Positions 39,650-54,429 of a stretch of DNA of 64,000 bases are shown in pieces (positions within the stretch are counted from its first letter, which is position 1; every line of letters begins with the position of its first letter). Below the pieces are notes generated by a model that worked only from the letters and a program-made list of their open reading frames with translations, was not told the DNA's origin and did no database searches. This DNA is from Watersipora subatra (Eukaryota > Bryozoa > Gymnolaemata > Cheilostomatida > Watersiporidae). The stretch spans positions 47,525,772 to 47,589,771 of the forward strand of contig NC_088714.1 in assembly GCF_963576615.1 (NCBI RefSeq), given 5' to 3'. Both the position numbers and the translations under genes were made by a program.

Positions 39650-40479
39650 CCAATGATATACAGCCCCAAAGGATAGCCGACGGCGCTCATATGGGCGGGG
39701 TTTAATGATGAAGCTCTGTTGGGATTAACCCGAACACGGCACCCAAACAAACAAATATGCTGAATAAAGCACCTTGTAAATTTACGAATATTATGAACTA
39801 TAGTGGTTATTTTACTTATCTGTTGAATTCATTTTGTTGTCAAATAAATATAGTATCCCAATATTGTCACCGTTATGATCAGTCAGTTGCCATTCACAAG
39901 CATTCATGATATTAATAGTCACAATCGTAAAATAGCTCAAATTCGGTTTTGCATTTAGATTTTGAGTATGAAAACTACACTGCACAGCTTTGCCTGCTGT
40001 CCCATCTCATTGGCAAGGTAAAACAATGTGAAACCGATGAAAGACTTTGTCAATTTATATTAGGGGTGGCAAAATATTAATCAAAAACTAGAAAAAAAAT
40101 GCCGTTGTTCGGGTAATTATATTCAACTTTAGGCATATACTACAACCTTTACTAATTTTAAAATTACTAAAAGTAGGTAATTTGAAATGTTTTATTTTGA
40201 ATAGATACATTATTTTGGTTAGGTATTACCCCTACATTGCAGAAATTCAATGTTTGCTATTGTGACCCGCGGGGTCTACTGGCTGAATAAGCTAATGAAA
40301 CGATAACAGCGATTCGTGTTTTTTAAAACCTAACAAGGCAACGCGACCCCCCCCCCCCCCCCCCCCCGCGAGAGTTGTTTGCTTTGAAACCCAGGCTAGC
40401 ACAATCCTAATAGAGCTCCATCATTAAACCCCGCCCATATGATAGCCGTCGGCTATCCTTTTGGGCTGTATATCATTGG
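39650..40479. mobile_element. ~830-bp MITE nested in the P element, 5-7-bp target duplication
   Basis: About 85 bp at each end are inverted copies: CCAATGATATACAGCCC, GGATAGCCGACGGC, CATATGGGCGGGGTTTAATG. The string GTCCAAC flanks both ends. Two bases of it can be assigned to the element, so the duplication is 5-7 bp. No transposase. It includes a C21 tract at 40347-40367. Superfamily unresolved. Confidence 0.82.
40347..40367. repeat. poly-C tract (21 C)
   Basis: Homopolymer of about 21 C followed by GCGAGAG inside the nested MITE. The length is prone to sequencing error. Confidence 0.9.
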
Positions 40480-40749
40480 TCCAACACATAAATTATGCTG
40501 TCCTTTTTATCAAATGTTAACTGTGTAAATGTTTTTTTCATTTCCTAGTTGTTGTAATAAAACTACATAATACTCCTGCAAATCATAAATTCCAAATTGA
40601 TAGCAATAACTTGCAATTTAGAACACAAAACATCTTTTTGGAACAAAAAAAAAATCAAAAAAATCGATTTAAATAAAAAAAAAATCAAATAAAACAATAG
40701 AAATCGATTTTTTTGATTTAAAAAAAATCATCGATTTTTAACAACCCTG

Positions 40750-40836
40750 CCTACAACACAACAGGGTAAGACATGGTGAATCTTTTCATATCAAATAACG
40801 GTAATGTGAATTTTGTTGCAAGTCAACCATTAAGCT
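40750..40836. repeat. solo terminus of the fold-back element seen at 165-1077
   Basis: 'ctacaacacaacagggtaag', 'gaatcttttcatatcaaata' and 'gttgcaagtcaacc' match both arms of the first element. The rest of the element is missing. Confidence 0.75.
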
Positions 40837-41039
40837 TTATGCCTAAGATGGGTGTGAATGACTTCCAGTGAAAATTGCTACATTTTCATTTTACATAGCG
40901 ATATGGTAACATTTTGAGCTGTTTTATTTTCATTTATTTTATTACTTGTATGGTTGTTTATTAAGGGTACTATGTTTATGTGAATAAGACATTCATTTTT
41001 GTTGATTTTATGTAATTGTTATAATTGATGCTTTTGTTT

Positions 41040-41607
41040 AGGGGGTTGGAATAATAATCCTACTGTTACTCAGTTTAAGGCTACCTTCGCAAACTTATCA
41101 TCAAATGTGGTGCAGAATCAGATGCTAGTAAGACAGGTAATGTTACTGCTCAAAACGAGATTCTCATCATACAGGCTACTCCAGAAGTTGATCAGTTTGT
41201 GGAACTCAATGATTTCAGATGTCAAATTTCTGTTATAGGTAACAGTATAGTCTATATAGTTGGCTACATTGTGCAAAAGCTAACTAAAGTGCTGTCGTGA
41301 CATTGGCCGTCAGTTGCTGGTTACCACTAAGTCAAATATCCAGTACCGACATCTCTATACTCTACTCAAGCTACAAAACAATGGAGGATTGGTGCGTCCA
41401 TCAGACGATGTCATCAGGATCCTGCTAGTTGCAGATCAATACTTTCGTATTCATACAAAGCCAGATCCACTCCATTGTGTGGTGTATTTTATCAGTAGTG
41501 TAAGGTCTAGTGATGTGTTATGCTTTGGGAAACACCTTACGGATACGGCAGATGGCATATCCAACCACTGCGTCATTGATGAAAAACTTTATTCAGTCAT
41601 TTTATGA
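41040..41607 (+). pseudogene. P-type transposase C-terminal domain, broken
   Basis: Pieces read WNNNPTVTQFKATFANLSSN (N-N-P signature), then after stops YIVGYIVQKLTKVLS, and in the 41314-41607 frame GGLVRPSDDVIRILLVADQY. These correspond in order to the C-terminal half of THAP9/P transposases. Stops lie between them. Same superfamily as the separate remnant at 23146-24097 but a different copy. Confidence 0.82.
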
Positions 41608-42475
41608 TCTCCGACAGCACCATTATGCTAAAATCCTGCACTCAAACTGCAAAGTGCATCTTTGTGGCATACAATACTAAAGTAGTACTTTTTAAAGGCC
41701 AGTAACAATATAATCGCTGTAATATTCATCTGCAGCTGTTGTTGTGCTGTTATTCCTAATCTAATTTAGTTCTAAGAAACTGATGCACCTTGGCTCAATA
41801 TCCACTTCTATACAAATCTCCTTTTACACAGTTTCTGTAACGTATATGTATAAGTTTAATCATCTGATTACACTAATTCCTGCATTTCCTTGTTTGCATT
41901 ATTTTGATTATTCTCTATTACAACGGTTTTTCATTTCCGTTTAGTTGTTGCAGTAGTTCATTCCATCTTTTACAGATACTGTATTATACATATCATACAT
42001 TCATAAGCTATTATCACATAAATCTTGAAAACAGTTTCTGTTTTGGCAGCATACCTATGTGTTGTTTTTATCGAAATACTTCATTTGCTAAGTTTTTCCA
42101 TATGCATTTTTGCATATGTAATATAAATTTTAATATAATGGAACAGTTGTTATTTGCCTGAATATATCATTTGCTGGGTTTATGCATTTGTAATACAACA
42201 GTTTGAATGAGTAACATGGTCCACGAAAATCTATTATACATCTACTTATCATTTGATATATTCTACTCCATATGTTATAAATAGGTTTTCTTCTATCAGG
42301 GCACTCTAAACGTTGTGTAGGAGTAGCTTTCATTAACACCCAGCTGGAAAATAACTATTCAACATGTACATTTCTGTCATTTTTCTTCGTTTGTTTACAA
42401 ACGGAACTAGCATTCGATTAGCTCTCCAATATGGCGCATACGTTTACGTATTATTATCAACGTAAAAGTCACGTG
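41608..42475. other. 3' part of the P element
   Basis: No coding signal; AT-rich interior up to the right terminal repeat at 42476. Confidence 0.4.
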
Positions 42476-42505
42476 ATTGCCATTCCAGGGGTTTTAAGTT
42501 CAATG

Positions 42506-42660
42506 GTAACAACCCTTAGACACGTTGTTGAGTTGAGAGGATAACTACTGATTAAAAAGGAAATAATCAACCCTTAGATACATATTGAGTCGAGAGGATA
42601 ACTACTAATTAAAGAGGAAATCTTCAACCCTTGGATACATAGTTACAGTGTATCTTATAG
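42506..42660. repeat. ~58-bp minisatellite, right of the P element
   Basis: Continues the array broken by the P element: about two and a half units. Confidence 0.8.
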
Positions 42661-43089
42661 CAAATCGTTAAATTGAGATGTAATAAATTTTTCTCTTAGA
42701 TGGGCGTATTGTGCTTCATTTGTTATTACGCCTGGTCTACACGTTAAATTGAACAGCGAATAAACACATAGATTTCGGTAAGTTACTCACCCCATTAGTT
42801 TATTATTAGTTAGAGTACTTATTTAATGTACCTATCCACATCGGTTCGATCAAGTCTAGGTCTAAGTCTAAGTCGTTCATTACTATCTTTGGTTCTACAA
42901 AACAATTACCTGTTAAGATATTTTTTGTTTCCGATATAAAATTTGTTGAAGAGGATAATTATAGGCATAGTGTCAACAGACTGATAAAAAAGGTAAATTG
43001 ATATGATTGCCTACAATAACCAGTGCCTAAAGATTAGTAGCAGTGCAAGCTACTGTTTAAACAAAGGCTCAAAGTAAAAACAAGCACAC

Positions 43090-43177
43090 CTTTTTTTGCC
43101 CCGTCTTCGGTGGTGGTGGTTTTGTCAGCAATACTCTTAATTGGCAATACCTTAGGCTGAGAATCATTATCCGACAT
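43090..43177 (-). CDS. PAPOLA: putative PAP exon 1 with start codon
   Basis: On the minus strand ATG at 43177 opens MSDNDSQPKVLPIKSIADKT, then a Thr run and EDGAKK, and the exon stops at a G|GTGTGC donor (43089-43088). The start context is AACATG with A at -3. The exon ends in phase 1. Left PAP exon 2 begins with GA after cccag, giving GGA (Gly) and the frame KKG-LTPPLS, which mirrors the family's K-x-GITSPIS. The phase match, strand and residue fit support the assignment. The 24-kb distance and low conservation of this N-terminus are the caveats. The right PAP copy is on the other strand and cannot use it. Confidence 0.6.
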
Positions 43178-43330
43178 GTTGTGTGCAAACGATTGTATTA
43201 ATTACACCAAATGTTCCCTTGAGATAATTGATAACTGATAACTATCTTGGCTGCAGCGATCTGACTTAAAAAGAAATTAACGGAAATGAAGCGTGGCCCA
43301 GTAGTGTTTCGTTAACACAAAAAATGAGCG
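43178..43330 (-). promoter_or_regulatory. putative 5' UTR/promoter region of the PAP gene
   Basis: Upstream of the ATG on the minus strand, GGGCCACGCTTCATTTCCG near 43285 contains an ETS-like TTCCG core and is GC-richer than its surroundings. No TATA box at a suitable place is seen on this strand. Inferred only from position. Confidence 0.3.
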
Positions 43331-43549
43331 CGTCTATAAAATACTATGGTTAATCATATTTATTATTTTTTATAAGTGGGAAAACTTTGGTAATAACTGA
43401 AAATCTCATAACCATTTGAGTGGGTTTTTTAAGAAATTGTGGTAAAAACCTATGGATTCCAAATCGCTCATCAATTACCTCAAATCTAGGCTTATTACAT
43501 TATTACATAGGCCTATATTCGAGGTATTTCTGTGCATGATGCACTGATA

Positions 43550-43760
43550 GTTGAGTCGAAAGCATAACTACTAATTATTTTAAGAAAAAATAATCAACCC
43601 TTAGTTTAATAGTTGAGTCGAGAGCATAACTCTAACTAAAAAGGAACTAATCAACCCTTAGATAATGTAAATAGTTGAGTCAAGAGAATAACTCTAATTA
43701 AAGAAGAAATAATCAAACCTTAGATACATAGTTGAGTCGAGAAGATAACTACTAGTTAGA
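43550..43760. repeat. ~58-bp minisatellite, third block
   Basis: About four units with 'gttgagtcgagagcataact' and 'aatcaacccttag', the same family as 38365-38485. Confidence 0.85.
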
Positions 43761-44439
43761 AATGTTTTAAAGTAAGTTAGTTTGTTTATAGCTTGCAGTT
43801 GAAGTCAGAAGTTAAAATTTGAGTTTCCAGAGCCCTATTTGTATTGATTTAGACTTTTCTCATCCATCGTTGCATATGAACCATTATCATGCTATAATAA
43901 GTAACAGGAATCTATTTTGAGTATTTCACCAAAAGGACCCAGAATGAATCATGCTTTTCCTGTATTATGAAACAAAGATGTATTAAAACTGAAACTGCCT
44001 TGAGCAGAAAGAAATAATAATTTACTGAAATCGTTTTTTGGAATATTGTGTACATGTTGGAAAAATTGAGTCTGTGTTTACTTGTAGCACTGAATCCTTG
44101 GTATAGAACATTTTACCATAATGTTATGGCAACTGACTATTCCCAATTGTGAAAAGTACTTATTTGATTTGTTTGTCTTTAAACAAAATTGAAGGTTGTT
44201 TTGTCAGCCATTAATGACACACAAATCTTGATAGCGATTGAATGCCTTGAATCTGCTAGTTTACTTTAGAGCGAATTATATTATGAAGATATAATATATA
44301 TGGACAATAATATAATAGATATAATATATATATTGGACAAATACCTTTGATAGCCAAACATCAATTAACAATGCTAATTCATTTTGATATTTGTCATGTC
44401 ACAAGCATCACGTGATGGAGCAAACTTTATCACGAGAAA

Positions 44440-44512
44440 ACCATAGACCTATTAACTATAATACTTAATAGTTAATATAATTAATATAGTATAGTTAATA
44501 GGTTTGTTTGAG
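44440..44512. repeat. AT-rich imperfect palindrome
   Basis: 'acctattaactata' and 'tatagttaataggt' surround a further inverted 'ttaatataattaa'. It can form a hairpin of at least 14 bp. Inside the shared dispersed repeat of the right arm. Confidence 0.7.
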
Positions 44513-45917
44513 AAAACAATCAAGACACTACTTTTCAACTAATTTATTCAGTTTCGCTTTAAAATAATTTGCGAAGCTTTAGAAGTACAAATGCACATTA
44601 GTTTTATTAGTGAAAAAGACATGATGTATCTCATTGACACTGTTTTGCTAGATTATTTTGCGGTTGTCTGCCCTCAAAGTCCATACTGTCATATTACATT
44701 GTTAGTAAATACCCAATTAACCATACTAATTGTTTTTATTGTAGACAGGATTCTATGTAAAGAATGCCTCAAGGGTCAACTGAACCACCACAGTAGGCTA
44801 ACTTTAATTTTTATTTTTCTATTGCCTCTTCTTATGTCATGTCTTCTGCAATGTCACAGTTGAATGTTGATGTGCATTAGTGAAATATTCTGACAATGCT
44901 GGGCAGGTACTCAGGACTCACCCCTCCACTTTCAACAGACCAGCCTACCGCAGAAGAAAAAGCTTTCAGTAAGGCTCTGGAAAATTGCATGAGAAGCAAT
45001 TTTGATGTGTTTGAGACTGAAGCAGAGATCAATCACAGGTATATTCTGAGTGTACTCAGTACACTATCTCGTTCATTTTCAAGTTTGATTGATTACTTGG
45101 CGATGTTGAATGGAGATCATTGAGGAATCGATTTAGGTAATATAATTGGATGCTGATATAGCACATATTTTTATCATCGTCACTTTTTTCCTATTGGTGT
45201 TTTGTTTTACAGCATTTATTACGTTTGTTGTAGCCATTTCTATTTATCCCTAAATATAAAGTTGATTCCATGCTTAGCGCAGATAAAGACAAATCTACTT
45301 GCGATTCTAATTCGAGTGTGCTGTAGAGAATCCTGACTCAATTTTAACATTGAAACAACTTGCTTGAATTTCAAAAGTGCTTTCAGATTCTAAACATGTT
45401 TTTCAAAATAATTACAAAAAGTGGTAAACGACACTGTTCGGATGGAGTGTTGTTGACAAAATGAAGAATTCATTTACTTTCTGTGAAACCTCTATTTCAA
45501 CCACATGAGGCTGTATTTTTTAAATCCTCCTTTATAGGTACATTGTATTAGAGGTGACGTTCAAATAGAGGGTGACTGTCTGTTTTTTTACTAGCTCGTC
45601 AGTATTTTGGGACATTAAATAAAACTATTTTTTGGGTGAATCTATGCTAATGTTGTTTATATTTTGCACTCCTTTGGGGAGTGACATTAATGCCCCAGAA
45701 TGCCAAAACTGCCAAAATGTTTTTTCATATAAGTATCAGACCGAGTTGAACAGTAAATCATATTGTGATATAATAGGGAGAAATCATTTTAGACGGATTT
45801 AGTTATGAATTGTTCCGATGGTGTCTCTTTCAAAGTTATAAAGAAAAACCTTAAAGCTTTGGAGTTAGCAACGGACTTTGATATGCCATAACAATGGCTG
45901 CTATTGCGCCGTAGAGT

Positions 45918-46475
45918 ATTCCTAAAAAATATTCTCATGATTCATCAGAATGCTTCAACTCTACAGATCAGGTTGTAAACCACATTATGGATGAATCTGA
46001 AGACAGTAGATCGGATTTATACCTTACTGACAGAGCGCAGTTCGAGTGTCAGAGTGTAGTTCTGGTTATTATGATGATCTATCTACTCAATTACGGTGTT
46101 ACTAAAACCATGCCAACTAACACAGCAACAAATGAAGAATTAACTGTTATTGGTGTAATAGATACATTATTAGTACCATTTTGTAGACTTTTTGTACAAA
46201 AATTGTGGATTATTTGTAGGCTTCTACTTATCACTTTTTATTATGGTTTGTAAAACTCAAACATATTGAATGTCAAAGCGGTGGTCTAATAGAGGGAGCA
46301 TTCAAATAAAGGTGGCATTAAAATAGTAGTTTTACAATAGTTGCAAAAATATTAATAGCTTTTAAAAGGGTATGTGAGGGTACGTGGTAATAACTTTTAA
46401 AAGAGTACGTGGGTTCAATAACTCATAGGGCTCACAACACCTTGGTAGGTGTGGTGACAAATCATTGCTTGAATA
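45918..46475 (+). other. right-arm-specific insertion with an 88-codon frame
   Basis: Absent from the mirror position near 16.2 kb. Contains the frame 45987-46253 (MDESEDSRSDLYL...), not recognised. No terminal repeats are evident, so either an insertion here or a deletion in the left arm. Confidence 0.45.
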
Positions 46476-47699
46476 ATGTCAGCTGACGGGAAATCTCGCA
46501 GCGGTGCAATTTTTTGTTACTGCTGTAGCTATTAGCTTTTGAGTTTCCCCAATGCCAGAGAACTGAATAAAATTTTCAGACTCTTCCCTTGTACCAGGTG
46601 TGTTTATTGTTAATGCCATCATATGTAGTTTTGGTTTAGCTGCAGTCGCTCATTAACTCTGCCACATATTTCCTTACAACAATGAGCATTTTCTTTAAGA
46701 TATTGCCGTAGCTTTTGAAAGAGGCAAAAGAATTGCAATATGGAGTTACCTATATATAGCCACTAATTCCCACGTATCATATTGCTAATATCCTAATGTT
46801 GTCAGCGCTAGGAAAATTCATTAACTCTAAAATAATGGTCATACTTCGAGTGTGGATAGATAGCACTCATACCTACACAACACAAGCGTAGTACAACGAT
46901 GAGGAATTGACTCATTTTCTTTGATAACAAAACTTTAGACACACATGTAAAATCTGACAGTTCCTTAAATTGGTTACCAAGAGCCAGTTCAAAGTGCTAT
47001 TTGGCAATTGATAGAGAATGATATAATAGACTTATATATTGTTTATGTGTAATAATAATTTGAGAGCTGTGTTCACTACACAACTCTAATGTCCAGATAG
47101 CTATTATACATAAATGTTAATTGATTTGAAGTTTATATCATTATTCTGTCTTTATAGAATCAATGTGTTAGCAAAGGTCAACAAGATGGCCAAGGAGTGG
47201 ATTAAAGAAGAGAGTTTGTGTAAGGTAGGAAGTCAGCCATAGAATCGTTTCTTCGCTAGAGTTATGGTTAGATAAATGGCTAAGTAATGAATCATAGAGT
47301 TATTCAGTTCCTAGATGCACTACTGGTTGCATCAAAAATGGCCAATCATCAAGTTGTTTTTGTACCAGATGCATTGTTGGATATATAATAAAGTAATCAA
47401 GCATAGAGTTAATCTAGTACTGTATGTTACTGGTTACAACATAGGACTGGCTATCATATAGTTGTTCTTTGGCTAGATAGATGTGTTGTTGTATAATTCG
47501 GAAGTTAATGCTCTTTTCTAGGTTTTTTGACAGTATTGATTAATAAAATGCAGCATATTTGCAGACTATACCACCAGCAGCGGCTGAAAAAGTAGGTGGG
47601 AAGGTATATACCTTTGGTTCATATCGCCTTGGAGTTCAACAAAAAGGTGAGATTGCTATACCAAGCGCTGTTGCTATCCATTAACACAGTCATGTTTGT

Positions 47700-48940
47700 T
47701 CTATGAGTATAGTCAGCATACCCAGTAATTCCTAGTACTGTTGATACACTGAGTATAGTCAGTATACCTAGTATTTCCTAGTACTGTTGATACACTGAGT
47801 ATAGTCAGTATACCCAGTACTTACTAGTACTGTTGATACACTAAGTATAGTCAGTATACCGAGTAATTCCTAGTACTTTTGATACACTGAGTATAGTCAG
47901 TATACCCAGTACTTCCTAGTACTGTTGATACACTGAGTATAGTCAGTGTACCCAGTAATTCCTAGTAATTCCTAGTACTGTTGATACATTGAGTATAGTC
48001 AGTATACCCAGTTCTTCCTAGTACTGTTGATTCACTGAGTATAGTCAGTCTACCCAGTACTTACTAATACTGTTGATATACTGAGTATAGTCAATATACC
48101 TAGTACTTCCTAGTACTGTTGATTCACTGAGTATAGCCAGTATAACCATTACTTCCTAGTACTGTTGGTTTGCTGAGTATAGTCAGTATACCCAGTACTT
48201 CCTAGTACTGTTGATACACTGAGTTTAGTCAGTATACCCAGTACTTACTAATACTGTTGATATATACACTGAGTTTAGTCAGTCTACCCAGTACTTACTA
48301 ATACTGTTGATACACTGAATATAGTCAGTATACCCTGTACTTCCTATTACTGTTGATACACTGAGTATAGCCAGTATAACCCTTACTTCCTAGTACTGTT
48401 GGTTTGCTGAGTATAGTCAGTATACCCAGTACTTCCTAGTACTGTTGATACACTGAGTTTAGTCAGTATACCCAGTACTTCCTAGTACTGTTGATATACT
48501 GAGTGTGTTCAGTATACCCAGTACTTCCTAGTACTGTTGATACACGAGTATAGTCAGTATACCTAGTACTTCCTAGTACTGTTGATACACTGAGTATGGT
48601 CAGTATACCCAGTACTTTTTAGTACTGTTGATACACTGAGTATAGTCAGTATACCTAGTACTTCCTAGTACTGTTGATATACAGAGTATAGTCAGTATAC
48701 ACAGTACTTGCTAGTACTGTTGATACACGAGTATAGCCAGTATATCCAGTACTTCCTAGTACTGTTGATATACTGATTATAGTCAGTATACCCAGTACTC
48801 CTTAGTATTGTTGATACACTGAGTTTAGCCAGTATAACCATTACTTCCTAGTACTGTTGGTTTGCTAAGTATAGTCAGTATGCCTAGTAATTCCTAGTAC
48901 TGCTGATACACTGAGTATAGTCAATATACCTAGTACTGTT
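47700..48940. repeat. 46-bp minisatellite, about 27 copies (right-arm intron 4)
   Basis: Unit ACTGTTGATACACTGAGTAT plus AGTCAGTATACCCAGTACTTCCTAGT. Diverged copies with variants such as GGTTTGCTGAG. The mirror array in the left arm has about eight units, so copy number changed independently. Confidence 0.95.
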
Positions 48941-49299
48941 TGTACATGTACTTAATGCTGATGACAGTGATAACTTGCATGTTTGCTTGACAGGTGCTAA
49001 TATTAATGCATTGTGCGTTGGTCCTCGTCACATTGAACATCGTGATTTTTTCGACACATTTTATGCCAAACTATTTGCCTGCCCTAACGTTAAAAGTTTA
49101 CACGTAAGTCCCACATACATATATCTTTCACTGTTATTCTTTTCTATGATAAATATAGTACACTAGAACAGTAGCTATAGACTAGCTAGTTCTCATGACC
49201 AACACTACAGTATTGCTACTAACATACTATTAATTCTTGCAGGCGGTGGAAGAAGCATTTGTTCCAGTAATAAAAATGACATTTGATGGAATTGAGGTA

Positions 49300-51037
<1,738 letters not shown>

Positions 51038-51289
51038 TAGTACTTTTCCTTTATATATGCATTCTTTCTGCGCTGTGGAGGTGAACACCTGTTTCATTAC
51101 TTGCAAATTTTTGTCAGATGTTTTATGCGTGCAAATGATGGAAATGGTGCTTGGAAATGCTGTGCAAGAAAATCCCGTGCAAGCTATTCCATTTCAAACA
51201 TTTTTTACAATTTAGTTGTTTCCATGTTGATGTGAGCGGTATAAGAGTGCTCTGGATTGGAAAGAACTCCTTTTTTTAACAACCCATTA

Positions 51290-51380
51290 ATTAATCCATT
51301 AATCTCTCATTAATCTGCACATCTCTCATTAATCTCTCATTAATCTGCACATCTCTCATTAATCTCTCATTAATCTGCAA
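51290..51380. repeat. 30-bp tandem repeat, three copies
   Basis: Unit ATCTCTCATTAATCTCTCATTAATCTGCAC itself built of two ATCTCTCATTA halves. Not present in the left arm, where a single 'gattaacgtgggattaacg' occurs. Confidence 0.85.
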
Positions 51381-51675
51381 CACCCAAGTGTTCATTGAAA
51401 CTCTTATCGTGCGGTAACTATATGTGTTCACCATTCCTAATCCAGAGCTTGAAAGAGTTTATGCATAAGCTGGTCTTCATTGTTGTTGTCGATGACAGCT
51501 TTCCCATAATTCACTAAGAAATGTTTTATTATTCCATCCACATCTCTTAGCTTGAGGTAGAGATGCATAGCAGACGTACTGTATATCAAACAGTTTTTTA
51601 CTCCCTGCTATTATATGGCTTTCCACGACTTACTGTATTTTATATCAAGGCAAGAGATACAACTGTCAGACCTGA

Positions 51676-51888
<213 letters not shown>

Positions 51889-52394
51889 TAAGATTAATTG
51901 TGGTTCTACATATTTTAGTCTTGACCATGATTAGCCTTTGCATTTACATTTTTGAATGAAAGGAGAAACATTCCAATAAAATAGGCAAATGAAGCAAACC
52001 TAACATGTTTGCTTTTAGTCCAAATCTGCTGGATTAAATTTGCCAAAACATTCTTAAGATTGATGATTTATAGTAGTTTCATGAACTAGTCTTAGCTTGC
52101 GCTGAATGTCATTAGAAGTGAGTCAGACAACTCCGCATACCAGTTTCTTTAGCTTGAAGCTACGTATATATGGGCATTTTAATCAGTATTTATAGAGCAA
52201 ATAACTCTCAGCTAAAAAACTTTTCTCATTCTATCTTGTCAGATCATTTTAGTTGGCTGGTCGTAGTTTGGTGGCTAGACATTCTTTTGTGAATCCCTTT
52301 TGGTTGGTTACGTGGTTTTTTCTGACGCAGGGAATGGCCAAAACCTGTGCTATTAAAAGATCCAGAAGAAACGTATCTAAAATATCCAGTTTGA

Positions 52395-52616
<222 letters not shown>

Positions 52617-53459
52617 TAAATTGGGAGATTTGTTAATGCTTGAACCAGTGTTTACTTTTTGTTGATTACACAAACAACTCTTTCCTCAAGTGTGTTGTCT
52701 CATTAAAATATAGGTAAGAGAGCTGGCTCTCTGTTTTGCTGTAGTTATAAATCCACTTATAAGTAATGGAATCATTTGAATGTCTGTTACAACTAGGATT
52801 ACATATTAGTGATCAAATTCGATACAACGCAGCCAATCTACACTAAATTTCGTCATGCGCAGATATTTTGGGTTTTACTAATTCTTTAAAATCCAAAATT
52901 TTAATAAATAAATTATATAACTTCTTTCTATGTTACAAGTAGAATTACATGTGTGTGATCAAATTCAATGGAACACAGCCAGTCCACACTAAATTTTGTA
53001 GCCTGCAGACAATTTTGGTTTTGCTTTTGCTGGTTTTGGTTTTTTATCAAAGTTCATTACGTGTAAATTCCTTAAGCATTCGTCAAATGTACTTTTGATT
53101 TTGCTGATTCTCTGAATTCCAAAGTTTTAATAAATTTTAATAATTTTATCATATCATTTCTTTTAAAACAATGAATCTGAATTCTATTGATACGTGAAGA
53201 CCAAATTAACTTTATTGCTAAAAAGAAACGCCTTGATGTGTCTCTCAGATTACTACTGATAGCAGAGATGTTATTATGATTATAGCAGAGGTACAACTGT
53301 TTATAGTTGCTGAAATAAAGGCACTCATATTATGTTTGTATTCAGGTGTTGCTACTATGGAAAAGATCCTGTATAATAAATGCAACTGGATAGCATTGTT
53401 TGAGCCATCAAAGTTCTTCCTCAACTATAAGTGAGTCTTTCAACCTTTAAATATTACAT

Positions 53460-54035
53460 TCAAGTTCTTCATTACACATGAGCACTTTAAAAATTAATGT
53501 ACTTATATAAAAATTAATAATGTATATATAAAATTATTAATGTATATATAAAAATAATGTATATATATATAAAAAAATATTAATATATTTATCAAAAATA
53601 TTGATGTATATAAATTAAAAATATTAATGTATATAAAAATATTAATGTATATACATGTATATAAAAATAGGAATGTATATATAAAAATATTATTGTATAT
53701 ATAAAATATTAATGTACATGTATATATATGAAAGTATTAATGTATATATATATCAATATATAAAAATATTAGAGTGTATTTATTATAATAAATATTAATG
53801 TTGATATATATAAAAAAATATTAATATATTTATCAAAGATATTGATGTATATAAATTAAGAATATTAATGTATATAAATATATTATTGTATATACATGTA
53901 TATAAAATAGGAATATATATATAAAAATTTTAATGTATATATACAATATTAATGTACATGTATATATATGAAAGTATTAATGTATATATATAAATATATA
54001 AAAATATTAGAGTGTATATATACAAAAAATTTAAT
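53460..54035. repeat. AT-rich ~30-bp minisatellite
   Basis: Diverged units of TATTAATGTATATATAAAAA with a second-order repeat: the blocks 53575-53800 and 53815-54035 carry the same order of variants. Confidence 0.85.
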
Positions 54036-54429
54036 GTTTGTATATATATTCCTAAAGTTTTTCTGTGTGTTGGTGTATCTGTCATTTTGTATGTTCAGCT
54101 ATAGGTATTAAAATCTCGGAATTAAAATTCCACCTCCTGTTGAATTTGAACTCACGGAGTTTGCGCCTAAAAATTTTATTACCACGAGCTCTGCCACTGA
54201 GCTACGCAAGGCATTTTGATCAATGACATTATCATATACCATATAGCAGATGCAAACGCTAAATGACCTATTATTTGAAACCCCATGAATTCTTTTAACT
54301 CTATGAAATGTGATACTTGTGTGTGTTTTCATGAACTTCTATTTTCGGCTTTTCGTAACGTTCAATTTCTATATTACGATGAAGGTCAATACTTTTCACA
54401 CGGACAATTGTATTATCTCAAGTAGGAAT

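Larger units (their letters stand above)
38486..42505 (+). mobile_element. 4.02-kb P-type (THAP) DNA transposon, decayed
   Basis: Perfect 29-30-bp terminal inverted repeats beginning CATTGAACTTAAAACCCCTG, flanked by the 8-bp duplication GTAACAAC (38478-38485, 42506-42513). The 8-bp duplication and the encoded THAP and P-type C-terminal pieces identify the superfamily. It sits in a 58-bp minisatellite and carries a nested element at 39650-40479 and a fold-back terminus at 40750-40836. Frames are broken, so it is inactive. Confidence 0.9.
18820..43089 (-). other. putative PAP intron 1 (about 24 kb)
   Basis: If exon 1 is at 43090-43177, everything between lies in one intron. It holds the inner end of the left arm (to 19.62 kb) and then almost only transposon remnants and tandem repeats, listed separately. 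Confidence 0.5.

Noticed and set aside
45987..46253. 88-codon frame MDESEDSRSD...
   Set aside because: Not called as a gene: it is in an arm-specific indel of a pseudogene intron with no homology I recognise; kept only as a note.
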